64,000 bases of DNA from JBBRVW01 sp963784645 (GCA_963784645.1 CAWARY010000005.1:62001-126000), one strand, 5' to 3'; counted from the stretch's first letter, positions 34,955-43,402 are shown. Numbers and translations are program-made. The notes: generated by a model not told the origin, from the sequence alone.

Positions 34955-36058
34955 ATGCTTCCCTTTGTGACCGGATCGGAGCCGTTGAGTGTCGTCCCGT
35001 TCCTGCGCGCCCTCGGGGAGGTCGGCGGGTCGGACCTGCACATCAAGGTGGGCTCGCCGCCCCGCGTGCGCATCGACGGCCGGCTGCGCAAGCTGCAGGC
35101 GCCCAACCTCACCCCCGTGGACACCGAGCACATGGTCCGCGAGGTGCTGCGCGAGGACCTGATCTCCGAGTTCGCCGCCACCAACGAAGCCGACTTCGCC
35201 TACTCGGTGCCCGGCCTGGGCCGGTTCCGGGTGAATGCCTTCCGGTCCCGCGGTTCGTCCGGCATGGTCTTCCGGCGCGTGAGCGTCGGCGCCATCCCGC
35301 TGGACGAGCTCGGCCTGCCGCCGGTGATCAGTGCGCTCGCGATGGAGCCCCGCGGCCTGGTGCTCGTCACCGGTCCCACCGGCTCCGGCAAGACCACCAC
35401 CCTCGCCGGGATGATCGACCAGATCAACAACAACCGCGAGGTCCACGTCGTCACGATCGAGGACCCGATCGAGGTGCTGCACTTCGACAAGCTCTCGATG
35501 ATCAACCAGCGTGAGGTCCGTCTCGACACGGCTGACTTCGGCGTCGCGCTGCGCGCCGCGATGCGGCAGGACCCCGACGTCATCCTCGTCGGCGAGATGC
35601 GCGACCACGAGACGGTGAAGGCCGCGCTCGCGGCGTCCGAGACCGGCCACTTCGTCATGTCGACCCTGCACACCACCGACGCGCAGGAGACCATCACCCG
35701 CGTCATCGACTTCTTCCCGCCGCACGAGCAGAAGCAGGTCCGGCTCTCGCTGGCCGGCGCACTGCGCGGCATCATCTGCCAGCGCCTCGTGCCCCGCGCC
35801 GACGGCCAGGGCCGCTGCGTGACGATGGAGGTCTGCGTCGCCACCGGCCGGATCGCCGACGCCATCGCCGACCCCGACAAGACCGGCACCATCGGCGAGC
35901 TGATCAAGGAAGGCGCGTACTACGGCATGCAGACCTTCGACCAGCACCTGGTGGCCCTCATCCGTGACGGCGTCATCACCCTGGAGGCGGCGATGAGCGC
36001 CTCCACCAGCCCGCACGACCTCACCGTCGAGCTGCGCCGCCTCGGTCTGGTCGCCTGA
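34955..36058 (+). CDS. pilT: PilT-type twitching motility ATPase
   Basis: A 367-residue hexameric secretion ATPase of the PilT group, which retracts type IV pili in model systems. SDLHIKVGSPPRVRIDG is the N-terminal PAS-like domain; Walker A GPTGSGKTTT is at residues 140-149; the Asp box, the His box TLHTTDAQETITRVIDFF and Walker B VILVGEMRDHET follow. AGALRGIICQRLV matches the PilT C-terminus. The ATG at 34955 follows GGAGG by eight bases; an ATG 17 codons upstream lacks a good site. No pilin or other pilus genes are in the window. Confidence 0.9.
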   Translation: MLPFVTGSEPLSVVPFLRALGEVGGSDLHIKVGSPPRVRIDGRLRKLQAPNLTPVDTEHMVREVLREDLISEFAATNEADFAYSVPGLGRFRVNAFRSRGSSGMVFRRVSVGAIPLDELGLPPVISALAMEPRGLVLVTGPTGSGKTTTLAGMIDQINNNREVHVVTIEDPIEVLHFDKLSMINQREVRLDTADFGVALRAAMRQDPDVILVGEMRDHETVKAALAASETGHFVMSTLHTTDAQETITRVIDFFPPHEQKQVRLSLAGALRGIICQRLVPRADGQGRCVTMEVCVATGRIADAIADPDKTGTIGELIKEGAYYGMQTFDQHLVALIRDGVITLEAAMSASTSPHDLTVELRRLGLVA

Positions 36059-36084
36059 CCTTCCCTCGCCTGCCGCCCCCGTCC

Positions 36085-36168
36085 GTGGATCACGTAAACG
36101 TGATCCACTGGTGCCTTGCACGGGTTGCACGCCATGTGAGGCGACGGTCGATCACGTTTACGTGATCG
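36085..36168. repeat. Pair of intergenic palindromes in inverted orientation
   Basis: 36085-36108 has arms GTGGATCACGT and ACGTGATCCAC around AA. 36149-36168 has arms CGATCACGT and ACGTGATCG around TT. The 18-base core of the second is the reverse complement of the first. They are 40 bases apart, between the convergent pilT and bsaP stops, and the two could also pair with each other. A direct repeat TTGCACG lies between them. Confidence 0.85.
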
Positions 36169-36195
36169 CCGGACCGAGGGGCGACGGGTCGGCGG

Positions 36196-36384
36196 CTAGC
36201 CGGTGCGGACGCCGTGCTCGACGCAGCGGGCCTCCCAGCCGCGCGGCAGGACCTGCACGACCATCCGACGGCGGCAGCTGCCGCAGTAGCGCGGCGGCTC
36301 CAGCTCGCGCCGGTCGGCGCAGGCGCCGTGGTCCCCGGTGGTGGAGTCGCCGCACTGCTCGCACCAGACGCTGTCGTCCACCAC
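36196..36384 (-). CDS. bsaP: Biotin synthase auxiliary protein BsaP
   Basis: A 62-residue cysteine-rich protein with cysteines at 8, 11, 22, 34, 37 and 54. The pattern YCGSCRRRMVVQVLPRGWEARC matches BsaP, a small protein that mycobacterial BioB needs for activity. Usually bsaP sits with bioB; here bioB is 5 kb away on the same strand. The start is uncertain: two adjacent GTG codons at 36384 and 36381 fit the family, while an in-frame GTG at 36414 would overlap the divergent neighbour. Confidence 0.8.
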   Translation of the reverse strand: MVDDSVWCEQCGDSTTGDHGACADRRELEPPRYCGSCRRRMVVQVLPRGWEARCVEHGVRTG

Positions 36385-36390
36385 GAGACG

Positions 36391-36396
36391 TAGGCT
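36391..36396 (+). promoter_or_regulatory. -10 box TAGGCT of a leaderless start
   Basis: TAGGCT is 6 bases before the GTG at 36403. The opposite strand carries the start of bsaP only a few bases to the left, so the two promoters share this short stretch. Confidence 0.45.
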
Positions 36397-36402
36397 AACC
36401 AG

Positions 36403-36777
36403 GTGCACGTGCACTCAGGCGCACAGGGCCGGGTCCGGCACGTCGTGTCGCCGGACGACACCGCCCGCGCGCTCGGCAGCGGCGACCTCGAGGTGCTCGC
36501 CACCCCCCGGCTGCTCGCCTGGTGCGAGGCCGCGACGCTCGTGGCGCTGGCCGGGACGCTGTCCGCCGGCGAGTCCACGGTGGGCAGCCGGGTCGACCTG
36601 GTGCACCAGCGAGCCACGGCGGTCGGCGGCTCCGTCGAGGTGCAGGCCGACCTCGTGCACGTCGACGGGCGCCTGCTCCGTTTCGATGTCGCCGCCGAGT
36701 CCGACGGTGTCCTCGTCGGCCACGGGACGGTGACCCGGGTCGTCGTCGACCGGGACCGCTTCCTCGCCCGCCTGTGA
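36403..36777 (+). CDS. Thioesterase-like (FlK/hotdog-fold) protein
   Basis: A 124-residue protein of the hotdog fold. LEVLATPRLLAWCEAATLVAL is the central helix of FlK-like thioesterases and GSRVDLVHQRATAVGGSVEVQADLV the following strands. It likely hydrolyses an acyl-CoA or similar thioester; the substrate is unknown. GTG at 36403 is the start, six bases after TAGGCT. It is divergent from bsaP and convergent with an acetyltransferase gene 12 bases away. Confidence 0.82.
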   Translation: MHVHSGAQGRVRHVVSPDDTARALGSGDLEVLATPRLLAWCEAATLVALAGTLSAGESTVGSRVDLVHQRATAVGGSVEVQADLVHVDGRLLRFDVAAESDGVLVGHGTVTRVVVDRDRFLARL

Positions 36778-36789
36778 GCCCGGCGGGGG

Positions 36790-37287
36790 TCAGAGGTCCA
36801 GGCGGTAGGTGATGAGGTGGACGCCGGGGGCAGGCTCCCAGTCGCGGTCCGGGGTGCGCCGGAAGTCGAGCCGCTCGTAGAGCCGGTGGGCGGCCGCCAT
36901 GGCGGGCAGGGTGCTGAGGACGATCGCCGCGCAGCCCTCGGCCCGGGCGCGGTCCAGGCACCACGCGGTCAGCCGGTGGCCTACGCCGTGGCCGCGCGCG
37001 GTGGGTGCCACGGCCAGCATCCGGAACTCAGCCTCGCCCGGCGCCGACACCTCGGCCCACGGGGAGCCGGCCCGGCAGAACGTCACGGTCCCGAGCAGCG
37101 TCGCGTCGTCGCCCAGCGCGACGGCGAGCTCGGCGTCGCGGGCCCGGCCGGCGGCGTCGCGCAGGTGCGCCTGGTAGCCGTCCTCCGCGTCACCGAGCCA
37201 CCCGTCGTGGTCGTACGCCGCCAGCGTCAGGTCACCCACCGCGGCCAGCTCGGCGGGGTCGGTCGGGTCGGCCAGTCGGAGGATCAC
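36790..37287 (-). CDS. GNAT family N-acetyltransferase
   Basis: A 165-residue GNAT enzyme. The acetyl-CoA site is EFRMLAVAPTARGHGVGHRLTAWCLDRARAEG near residues 86-117, followed by IVLSTLPAMAAAHRLYERLDFRRTPDRDW, the usual last strand and helix. The substrate is unknown. The GTG at 37287 begins the family-like part (VILRLADPTDPAELAAV); the frame upstream is open but has no similarity to this fold. No operon partner is evident. Confidence 0.87.
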   Translation of the reverse strand: MILRLADPTDPAELAAVGDLTLAAYDHDGWLGDAEDGYQAHLRDAAGRARDAELAVALGDDATLLGTVTFCRAGSPWAEVSAPGEAEFRMLAVAPTARGHGVGHRLTAWCLDRARAEGCAAIVLSTLPAMAAAHRLYERLDFRRTPDRDWEPAPGVHLITYRLDL

Positions 37288-37354
37288 GCCGGGAGCGTAG
37301 GGCGCATGGCGCCGGTGGTGCGCGCCCCCGGCCCGTGCCGTCGGCTCCGGCCGG

Positions 37355-37510
37355 TCAGTTCCGCAGGACGTACGGCGTCGAGGGCAGCCCGCCGCTCCAG
37401 TCGCGCCGGCTCGTGGGGGTCCGGGCGGGCCGGTTGGTGCGGAAGGCGCGCACGCCGGTGACGACGTCGACGAGGACGATGAGGGCAAGGAGCAGGAGGG
37501 TGGCGGTCAT
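37355..37510 (-). CDS. Small single-span membrane protein, 51 residues
   Basis: An ATG at 37510 opens a frame with one hydrophobic segment (about residues 2-18, TATLLLLALIVLVDVV) and a basic, proline-containing tail ending STPYVLRN. It would sit in the membrane with the tail in the cytoplasm. No family is recognised. It is divergent from the GlxA-type regulator gene and only 82 bases from it. Confidence 0.55.
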   Translation of the reverse strand: MTATLLLLALIVLVDVVTGVRAFRTNRPARTPTSRRDWSGGLPSTPYVLRN

Positions 37511-37592
37511 GGCAGTTACTGTGCGCCCAGCGAGATCCCGCCACCAGTGGCAGGATTGACAAACAACCTCCACTTCCTGCCACACTGCTCGG

Positions 37593-38558
37593 GTGCTGCG
37601 CTCCGTCGCCGTCCCGGTGCTCGACCAGGTGTTCGCCTTCGAGCTCGGGGTGCTCTGCGAGGTCTTCGGCGTCGACCGGCCCGACGAGCCCGAGCTGCCG
37701 TCGTTCGACTTCGCCCTGTGCACCCCCACCCCCGGCCGGGTCCGCACCGTCTCGGGCTTCGACCTGGTGGTCGAGCACGACCTGTCCCGGCTCGAGACCG
37801 CCGACCTGGTGGCGGTGCCGGCCATCCGGCGCGACACCGTCGTGCCCGACGAGCTCATCGACGCTCTCCGGCGGGCCGCCGCCCGCGGCGCCCGCCTCAT
37901 GAGCGTCTGCAGCGGAGCTTTCGTCCTCGGTGCCGCCGGCCTGCTCGACGGCCGCGACTGCACCACCCACTGGACCTACGCCCCCGAGCTGGCGGCGCGG
38001 TTCCCGGCAGCCCGGGTCGACCCCGACGTCCTGTACGTCGACTGCGACGGCGTGCTCACCAGCGCCGGGACGGCGGCGGGCATGGACGCGGCGCTGTACC
38101 TGGTGCGGCAGGAGTTCGGCGAGCGCGTCGCCAACCGCCTCGCCCGACGGATGGTCATGCCGCCGCACCGCGAGGGAGGACAGCGCCAGTACGTCGACCG
38201 ACCGGTCCCCGTCGAGGCCGACACCCTGGCCGGCACCCTGGCCTGGATGGGCGACAACCTCGACCAGGGGGTGTCCGTGGACGACCTCGCCCGCCGCGCC
38301 AACCTGTCGCCGCGAACCTTCGCCCGGCGGTTCCGGGCCGAGACCGGCACCACGCCGCACCACTGGCTCACCGGTCAGCGGGTGCTCGCCGCGCAGCGGC
38401 TGCTCGAGGAGACCGACCAGCCGGTCGAGACCGTCGCAGACCAGGTGGGCTTCGGCAGCGCGTCGGTCCTTCGCCACCACTTCAGTCGTCGGGTGGGCAC
38501 GACGCCCCACGACTACCGCCGCACCTTCTCCGGCCGCCGAGAGGCCCGCACGGCGTAG
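37593..38558 (+). CDS. GlxA-type AraC family regulator with DJ-1/PfpI domain
   Basis: A 321-residue transcription factor. Residues 1 to about 180 form a DJ-1/PfpI-like domain, including the nucleophile-elbow region LMSVCSGAFVLGAAGLLDGRDCTTHW. Residues about 215-315 hold two helix-turn-helix units of the AraC type (SVDDLARRANLSPRTFARRFRAETGTTPHHWL and ETVADQVGFGSASVLRHHFSRRVGTTPHDYRR). Such proteins activate catabolic or stress genes after sensing a small molecule, unknown here. The start follows CACACT by six bases and may be leaderless. Confidence 0.9.
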   Translation: MLRSVAVPVLDQVFAFELGVLCEVFGVDRPDEPELPSFDFALCTPTPGRVRTVSGFDLVVEHDLSRLETADLVAVPAIRRDTVVPDELIDALRRAAARGARLMSVCSGAFVLGAAGLLDGRDCTTHWTYAPELAARFPAARVDPDVLYVDCDGVLTSAGTAAGMDAALYLVRQEFGERVANRLARRMVMPPHREGGQRQYVDRPVPVEADTLAGTLAWMGDNLDQGVSVDDLARRANLSPRTFARRFRAETGTTPHHWLTGQRVLAAQRLLEETDQPVETVADQVGFGSASVLRHHFSRRVGTTPHDYRRTFSGRREARTA

Positions 38559-38586
38559 GTGTCGGCTCACCGGGGACGAACCTGGC

Positions 38587-39501
38587 GTGCCACTTCTCAC
38601 CGCGACCCGCGCTGTCACCCGGGACGCCCTCGCCAGCTCGCGGCACCATGACCTGGCGCTGTACGCCGCGGGCCTGACCTTCTACGGCGGGATCGCCCTG
38701 CTCCCGGCGACCCTGGTCGCCCTGCGGCTTGCCGGTGCCCTCGCCGGCCAGGCCCACGTCGCGCGGCGCGGCGAGTCGGTGGCGGCGGCGCTCCCGGACG
38801 CGCTGGGCGCCCCGGCGGTGGTCGTCCGGCTCGTCGAGTCCGGGGCGCACCTACCGGTTCTCACCCTGCTGCTGGCGATCCTGCCCTCGACGCTCTACGG
38901 CGAGGGGCTGCGCCGCGCGTTCCTCCGGCTCAGCCACGCCGAGGAGTCCTACGTCGGGTGGCGAGGACGGCTCGGCGTGCTCCCGCTGCTGGCGGTCACG
39001 CCGCTGATGGCCCTTGCGGTGCTGGAGGCCGCACCGCTGCTGGCGCGGCTGGTCGCAGCAGGGCCCGCCGGCACCGCCCTGGCCGTCTACCTGGCGCTGG
39101 TGCTCGACTGGTTGCTGCTCTCGGTGCCGCTGGCCTTCGTCTACCGCGTCGTGTCCCCGGCGGTGGTGTCCTGGCGGGCGGCCGTGGTCGGCGCGCTCGT
39201 GACGGCATCGTTCGTGTCCGGCTTCCTCCAGGGCTTCGTGCTCTTCCTCGCCCTCCCGCTCGACCTCGGGCTGCCCTTCGGGGGCGCGGTGGCAGTCGGC
39301 GCCGCGGTCGCGGTCGCCCTCTGGCTCTGGGTGCTCCACCTGCTCGTGCTGGTGGGTCACCAGGTCGTCCTGGCCGTGGACCGGCGCCGGTCGGCGCCGG
39401 TCGTCAGTGCACGACCTCGGGGAGGTCCTTCAGCCTCGGGTCGTTCTGGTCGGCGAAGTACTCGTCGGGATGGGTGGCGTCCACGCCCTCCGGCACCTTG
39501 A
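38587..39501 (+). CDS. YihY/BrkB family membrane protein
   Basis: A 304-residue protein with about six spans. ASSRHHDLALYAAGLTFYGGIALLPATLVAL is the first region of the YihY family, and AVVSWRAAVVGALVTASFVSGFLQGFVLFLA with VGAAVAVALWLWVLHLLVLVGHQVV its last. Function is unknown; older annotation as ribonuclease BN is wrong for this family. The GTG start lies 28 bases after the GlxA-type gene. The last 33 codons are antisense to the symporter's 3' end, so the tail may be an artefact of a lost stop. Confidence 0.85.
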   Translation: MPLLTATRAVTRDALASSRHHDLALYAAGLTFYGGIALLPATLVALRLAGALAGQAHVARRGESVAAALPDALGAPAVVVRLVESGAHLPVLTLLLAILPSTLYGEGLRRAFLRLSHAEESYVGWRGRLGVLPLLAVTPLMALAVLEAAPLLARLVAAGPAGTALAVYLALVLDWLLLSVPLAFVYRVVSPAVVSWRAAVVGALVTASFVSGFLQGFVLFLALPLDLGLPFGGAVAVGAAVAVALWLWVLHLLVLVGHQVVLAVDRRRSAPVVSARPRGGPSASGRSGRRSTRRDGWRPRPPAP

Positions 39502-41041
39502 TGGCCCGGAAGACGAGCGTCGCGACCACGGCGACGACGAGGTTGGCGAGCAGTGCGAGGAAGCCGGCGTAGATCGACCACGTGGTGTCGAGGCCGAGCT
39601 CGGACAGCGGGAAGCCCGACCCGCCGAAGTGCTCCTTCGCGACGGTGATGCTGCCGTCGGCGTTGAACACCTTCTGCTGGATCTGGAAGGTGGTCCAGAA
39701 GCCGACCGCCATGCCGGCGGCCCAGCCCGCGATGAGGCCCCACCGGTGGAACCAGCGGGTGTAGAGACCGAGGGCCACGGCCGGCAGCGTCTGCAGGATG
39801 ATGATGCCGCCGATGAGCTGCAGGTCGATCGAGAACTGCGGGTCGAGGGCGATGATCGCGACCAGGGCGCCGACCTTCACGACGAGCGACGCGAGCTTGC
39901 TGCTGCGCGCCTCCTGCTTCGGGGTGGCGTCCTTGTTGATGTACTCGACGTAGATGTTGCGGGTCCACAGGTTGGCGGCGGCGATGGACATGATCGCCGC
40001 CGGGACCAGCGCGCCGATGCCGATCGCGGCGAAGGCGACGCCCGCGAACCAGCTCGGGAACATGTTGTCGAACAGCAGCGGCACGATCGTGTTGGCGTCG
40101 GGCTTGCCGGCGTCGTTCGTGATCGGCGTGACGCCCGCGGCGATGGCCATGTAGCCCAGCAGCGCGAGCAGCCCCAGGATGAAGCTGTACGCCGGCAGCG
40201 CGGCCATGTTGCGCTTGATGACGTTGCGGTCGCGCGATGCGAGCACCGCGGTGATCGAGTGCGGGTACAGGAACAGCGCCAGCGCCGAACCGAACGCGAG
40301 CGTCGCGTACTGCAGCTGCGCCGGTCCGGCGAGCACCACGCCGTCGCCAGGGTTGGGCGAGGCTGCGAACTTCTTCTCGGCCGCGCCGAAGATCTCGTCC
40401 CAGCCGCCGAGCTTGTAGGGGATGACGATGACGGCGACGATGATGACGAGGTAGATCAGCGCGTCCTTGACGAACGCGATGAGCGCAGGAGCCCGCAGCC
40501 CCGAGCTGTAGGTGTAGGCCGCGAGGATCGCGAACGCGACGATGATCGGCACGTGGCCGGTGACGCCCATCGCCTTCAGCACGGCCTCGATGCCGACCAG
40601 CTGCAGCGCGATGTAGGGCATCGTCGCGACGATGCCGGTGATGGCGACGAGCAGGGCCAGCGTCGACGAGCCGTGGCGGGCCCGGACGAAGTCGGCCGGC
40701 GTGACGAAGCCGTGGATGTGCGAGACCGACCAGAGCCGGATCAGCACCAGGAAGACGATCGGGTAGACGACGATCGTGTACGGCACGGCGAAGAACCCGA
40801 TGGCACCGGCACCGAACACCAGCGCGGGCACCGCGACGAACGTGTACGCCGTGTAGAGGTCGCCGCCGAGCAGGAACCAGGTGATCCACGCGCCGAAGTT
40901 GCGACCGCCCAGCCCCCACTCGTCGAGGTGCTCGAGGTCGTCGGCGCGGCGCCAGCGGGCCGCGAAGAAGCCCATCGCGCTGACGACGACGAACAGGAGG
41001 ACGAAGATCGTGAGCTCGACCGCGTTGACGTCCTTGAACAC
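39404..41041 (-). CDS. Sodium:solute symporter, monocarboxylate type (MctP-like)
   Basis: A 545-residue symporter of the SSS family with about 13 spans. WGLGGRNFGAWITWFLLGGDLYTAYTFVAVPAL is the characteristic first region, and IGIGALVPAAIMSIAAANLWTRNIYVEYI carries the sodium-site helix. Similarity is to the MctP/MctC and ActP group that imports lactate, pyruvate, acetate or propionate. A DUF3311 gene lies directly upstream on the same strand, a stable pairing for this symporter group, giving an operon with one base between stop and start. Confidence 0.9.
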   Translation of the reverse strand: MFKDVNAVELTIFVLLFVVVSAMGFFAARWRRADDLEHLDEWGLGGRNFGAWITWFLLGGDLYTAYTFVAVPALVFGAGAIGFFAVPYTIVVYPIVFLVLIRLWSVSHIHGFVTPADFVRARHGSSTLALLVAITGIVATMPYIALQLVGIEAVLKAMGVTGHVPIIVAFAILAAYTYSSGLRAPALIAFVKDALIYLVIIVAVIVIPYKLGGWDEIFGAAEKKFAASPNPGDGVVLAGPAQLQYATLAFGSALALFLYPHSITAVLASRDRNVIKRNMAALPAYSFILGLLALLGYMAIAAGVTPITNDAGKPDANTIVPLLFDNMFPSWFAGVAFAAIGIGALVPAAIMSIAAANLWTRNIYVEYINKDATPKQEARSSKLASLVVKVGALVAIIALDPQFSIDLQLIGGIIILQTLPAVALGLYTRWFHRWGLIAGWAAGMAVGFWTTFQIQQKVFNADGSITVAKEHFGGSGFPLSELGLDTTWSIYAGFLALLANLVVAVVATLVFRAIKVPEGVDATHPDEYFADQNDPRLKDLPEVVH

Positions 41042-41042
41042 G

Positions 41043-41300
41043 TCAGACCCTCGTCTTCCGGTAGACGAGCAGGGTGATGACGACGCTGACGAGGATCGCT
41101 GCCATCTGGTACCAGTAGAAGAACGGCACGTCGAGCAGGGTCGGGTCGATGCTGTTGTACACCGGCGGGAACAGTGTGATCACCAGCGGCAGCAGCAGCA
41201 GCCAGTTGATCGGGTGGTGGTCGGACCGCTCGACCCGGGCGGTGCTGCCAGGTACGCCGTCGCGGCGCTCCTCGGGACGGTCAGGTTGATGCGTGGTCAC
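41043..41300 (-). CDS. DUF3311 small membrane subunit
   Basis: An 85-residue protein with two spans (about residues 32-50 and 62-80). NWLLLLPLVITLFPPVYNSIDPTLLDVPFFYWYQ is the DUF3311 core. These proteins are encoded just upstream of SSS-type monocarboxylate symporters and are presumed accessory subunits, as here. The N-terminal 28 residues are polar and cytoplasmic. The ATG at 41300 has AGGCTCCCC nearby upstream and no better site. Confidence 0.85.
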   Translation of the reverse strand: MTTHQPDRPEERRDGVPGSTARVERSDHHPINWLLLLPLVITLFPPVYNSIDPTLLDVPFFYWYQMAAILVSVVITLLVYRKTRV

Positions 41301-41408
41301 GGGGAGCCTCCGGCGCAGGGAAACGAGTCGGCCCGGAGGTTATCCCCATTTGTCCGGCTGCGGAAGCAGCGCACCGTCGGTGTCGACCGGCTCGCCGACG
41401 GTGACCGG

Positions 41409-42461
41409 TCAGAGCGTCTGCGACAGCGCCTTCACCGGCATGCCGAGGTCGCCCAGCAACGCGAGGTCCTCCTCGGGTGAGCGACCCAGCGTGGTCAGGT
41501 AGTTGCCGACGATGACCGCGTTGATTCCGCCGAGCATGCCGTCGCGGGTGCCGAGGTCGCCGAGGGTGATCTCACGGCCACCGGCGTACCGCAGGATCGT
41601 GCGGGGCAGCGCCAGCCGGAAGGCGGCGATGGTGCGCAGCGCGTCGGAGCCGGACATCACCGGCAGGTCGCCGAACGGGGTGCCCGGCCGCGGGTTGAGG
41701 AAGTTGAGGGGCACCTCGTCGGGCTGGAGCTCGGCCAGCTGGCCGGCCAGCTCGGCGCGCTGCTCGAGCGACTCGCCCATGCCGACGATGCCGCCGCAGC
41801 ACACCTCCATGCCTGCGGCCCGGACCATGGTCAGCGTCTGCCAGCGCTCCTCCCAGGTGTGCGTCGTGACGACGTTCGGGAAGTAGGACCGGGCGGTCTC
41901 GAGGTTGTGGTTGTAGCGGTGGATCCCCATGTCGGCGAGGTCGTCGACCTGCTCCTGGGTGAGCATCCCCAGTGACGCGGCCACCTGGATGTCGACGGCC
42001 TCGCGGATCGCTGCGACCCCTTCGCGCATCTGGGTCATCAGTCGTTGGTCCGGGCCGCGGACCGCGGCGACGATGCAGAACTCGGTGGCCCCGGTGGCGG
42101 CTGTCTCGACGGCAGCCTTCACCAGCGAGGGGATGTCGAGCCAGGCGGCGCGCACCGGCGACGGGAACAGGCCGGACTGAGAGCAGAAGTGGCAGTCCTC
42201 GGGGCAACCGCCGGTCTTCACCGAGACGATGCCCTCGACCTCGACCTCGGGACCGCACCAGCGCAGCCGCACCTCGTGCGCGAGCTGCAGCAGGTCCGGC
42301 AGGTCGCTGTCGGGCAGCCGGAGGACCGCGAGCACCTGCCCCTCGTCGAGTCCGCGCCCCTCCTCGAGCACCTGCCGGCGCGCGGCGCTGAGGACGTCGC
42401 GTGGTGTGGCGGGTGCGGTGGTCTGGTCAGTCGTCGGCGGCACGCCGGAAGTCTGCCGCAT
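41409..42461 (-). CDS. bioB: Biotin synthase
   Basis: A 350-residue radical-SAM enzyme that inserts sulfur into dethiobiotin. The SAM cluster motif is CPEDCHFC within SVKTGGCPEDCHFCSQS. The sequence MGIHRYNHNLETARSYFP and AGMEVCCGGIVGMGES are typical, and NFLNPRPGTPF follows. The start is uncertain: ATG at 42461 is used, GTG at 42443 is an alternative; both overlap the end of bioD, so the two are cotranscribed. Actinobacterial BioB needs BsaP, encoded 5 kb away. Confidence 0.93.
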   Translation of the reverse strand: MRQTSGVPPTTDQTTAPATPRDVLSAARRQVLEEGRGLDEGQVLAVLRLPDSDLPDLLQLAHEVRLRWCGPEVEVEGIVSVKTGGCPEDCHFCSQSGLFPSPVRAAWLDIPSLVKAAVETAATGATEFCIVAAVRGPDQRLMTQMREGVAAIREAVDIQVAASLGMLTQEQVDDLADMGIHRYNHNLETARSYFPNVVTTHTWEERWQTLTMVRAAGMEVCCGGIVGMGESLEQRAELAGQLAELQPDEVPLNFLNPRPGTPFGDLPVMSGSDALRTIAAFRLALPRTILRYAGGREITLGDLGTRDGMLGGINAVIVGNYLTTLGRSPEEDLALLGDLGMPVKALSQTL

Positions 42462-43143
42462 CGAAGGTGCCGCCGAGGGCGCGGCCCAGCCCGTCATGAG
42501 CCGCGAGCAGCAGCCCGGCCGCGTCGAGGGAGCCGGCTCCCTCGCGCAGCGCACCCGCCAGCGGCCGGGCAGCCAGGGTCTCGAGGTCGCGCACGTTGCT
42601 GCGGCAGGCCAGGTCCGGGTGAGCCGGCCAGGACCCGATCACGACCCCCGCGAGCCGGAGGCCGCGGTGAGCCATCGCCTCGAGCGTCAGGGCGGTGTGG
42701 TTCAGCGTTCCGAGTGTCGGCCCGGTCACGACGAGGACGTCGGCGTCCAGGTCGCGGGCGAGGTCCGCGATCGTGGCGCCCTCCGCGTCGTAGCGCACGA
42801 GCAGCCCGCCGGCTCCCTCGACGACGACCAGGTCGCGCTCGGCGGCGAGGTCGCGGACAGCACCGGCGCTGCGGCGCAGGTCGAGCGGTGGCAGCCCGGC
42901 GCGGCGGGCAGCCGCCGCGGGGGAGAGCGGGTCGGGGTAGCGGGCGTGCTCGTGCAGGTCGGTGACACCCGCCAGCCGCCGTACGTCGGCGAGGTCGCCG
43001 TCCTCGCCCGCGGCGACGCCGGTCTGCGCGGGCTTGACCACGGCGACCCGGGACCCGCGGGCCGCGGCGAGGGCGGCCACCGCCGCTGTGACCACGGTCT
43101 TGCCGACGCCGGTTCCGGTGCCGGTCACGACGAGCACGCTCAC
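42427..43143 (-). CDS. bioD: Dethiobiotin synthetase
   Basis: A 238-residue ATP-dependent enzyme that closes the ureido ring of dethiobiotin from diaminopelargonic acid and CO2. The P-loop GTGTGVGKTVVTAAVA is near residues 8-23, the substrate lysine site VVKPAQTG near 35-42, and VVVEGAGGLLVRY near 106-118. The GTG start at 43143 begins the family-like sequence. bioA and bioF, which make its substrate, are not in the window, but bioB overlaps directly downstream. Confidence 0.92.
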   Translation of the reverse strand: MSVLVVTGTGTGVGKTVVTAAVAALAAARGSRVAVVKPAQTGVAAGEDGDLADVRRLAGVTDLHEHARYPDPLSPAAAARRAGLPPLDLRRSAGAVRDLAAERDLVVVEGAGGLLVRYDAEGATIADLARDLDADVLVVTGPTLGTLNHTALTLEAMAHRGLRLAGVVIGSWPAHPDLACRSNVRDLETLAARPLAGALREGAGSLDAAGLLLAAHDGLGRALGGTFDAADFRRAADD

Positions 43144-43329
43144 GCGGCTGACCCTAGGGCTCGCGCCGCGGGAGGTCGGCCACGGACTAGGCAGATCGGA
43201 CGATGGCCGACGCGGGCCGAGCGGAGCATGGTGGCCGCAAGGACGGTGTGCGCCCGGCTCGCGTGGGGGGCCATGGAGTCGGGCGGCATCGTCTTTTCGT
43301 GGTCTGCGCCGGAGAGGGCGGCGGACGAC

Positions 43330-43374
43330 GTCCTCGCCGCCGCCGGTAGCCCCCCCGTCGGTGGCGGCGAGGAC
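43330..43374. repeat. 12-bp stem hairpin
   Basis: GTCCTCGCCGCC (43330-43341) pairs with GGCGGCGAGGAC (43363-43374) around a 21-base loop. It lies upstream of bioD on the minus strand and upstream of the small HTH gene on the plus strand. Confidence 0.75.
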
Positions 43375-43402
43375 CCGTGCGCCGTCCGGCCGCAGGCGAC
43401 GA

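Noticed and set aside
39407..41077. 556-codon open frame on the plus strand
   Set aside because: Antisense to the sodium:solute symporter, with aspartate/arginine low-complexity sequence.
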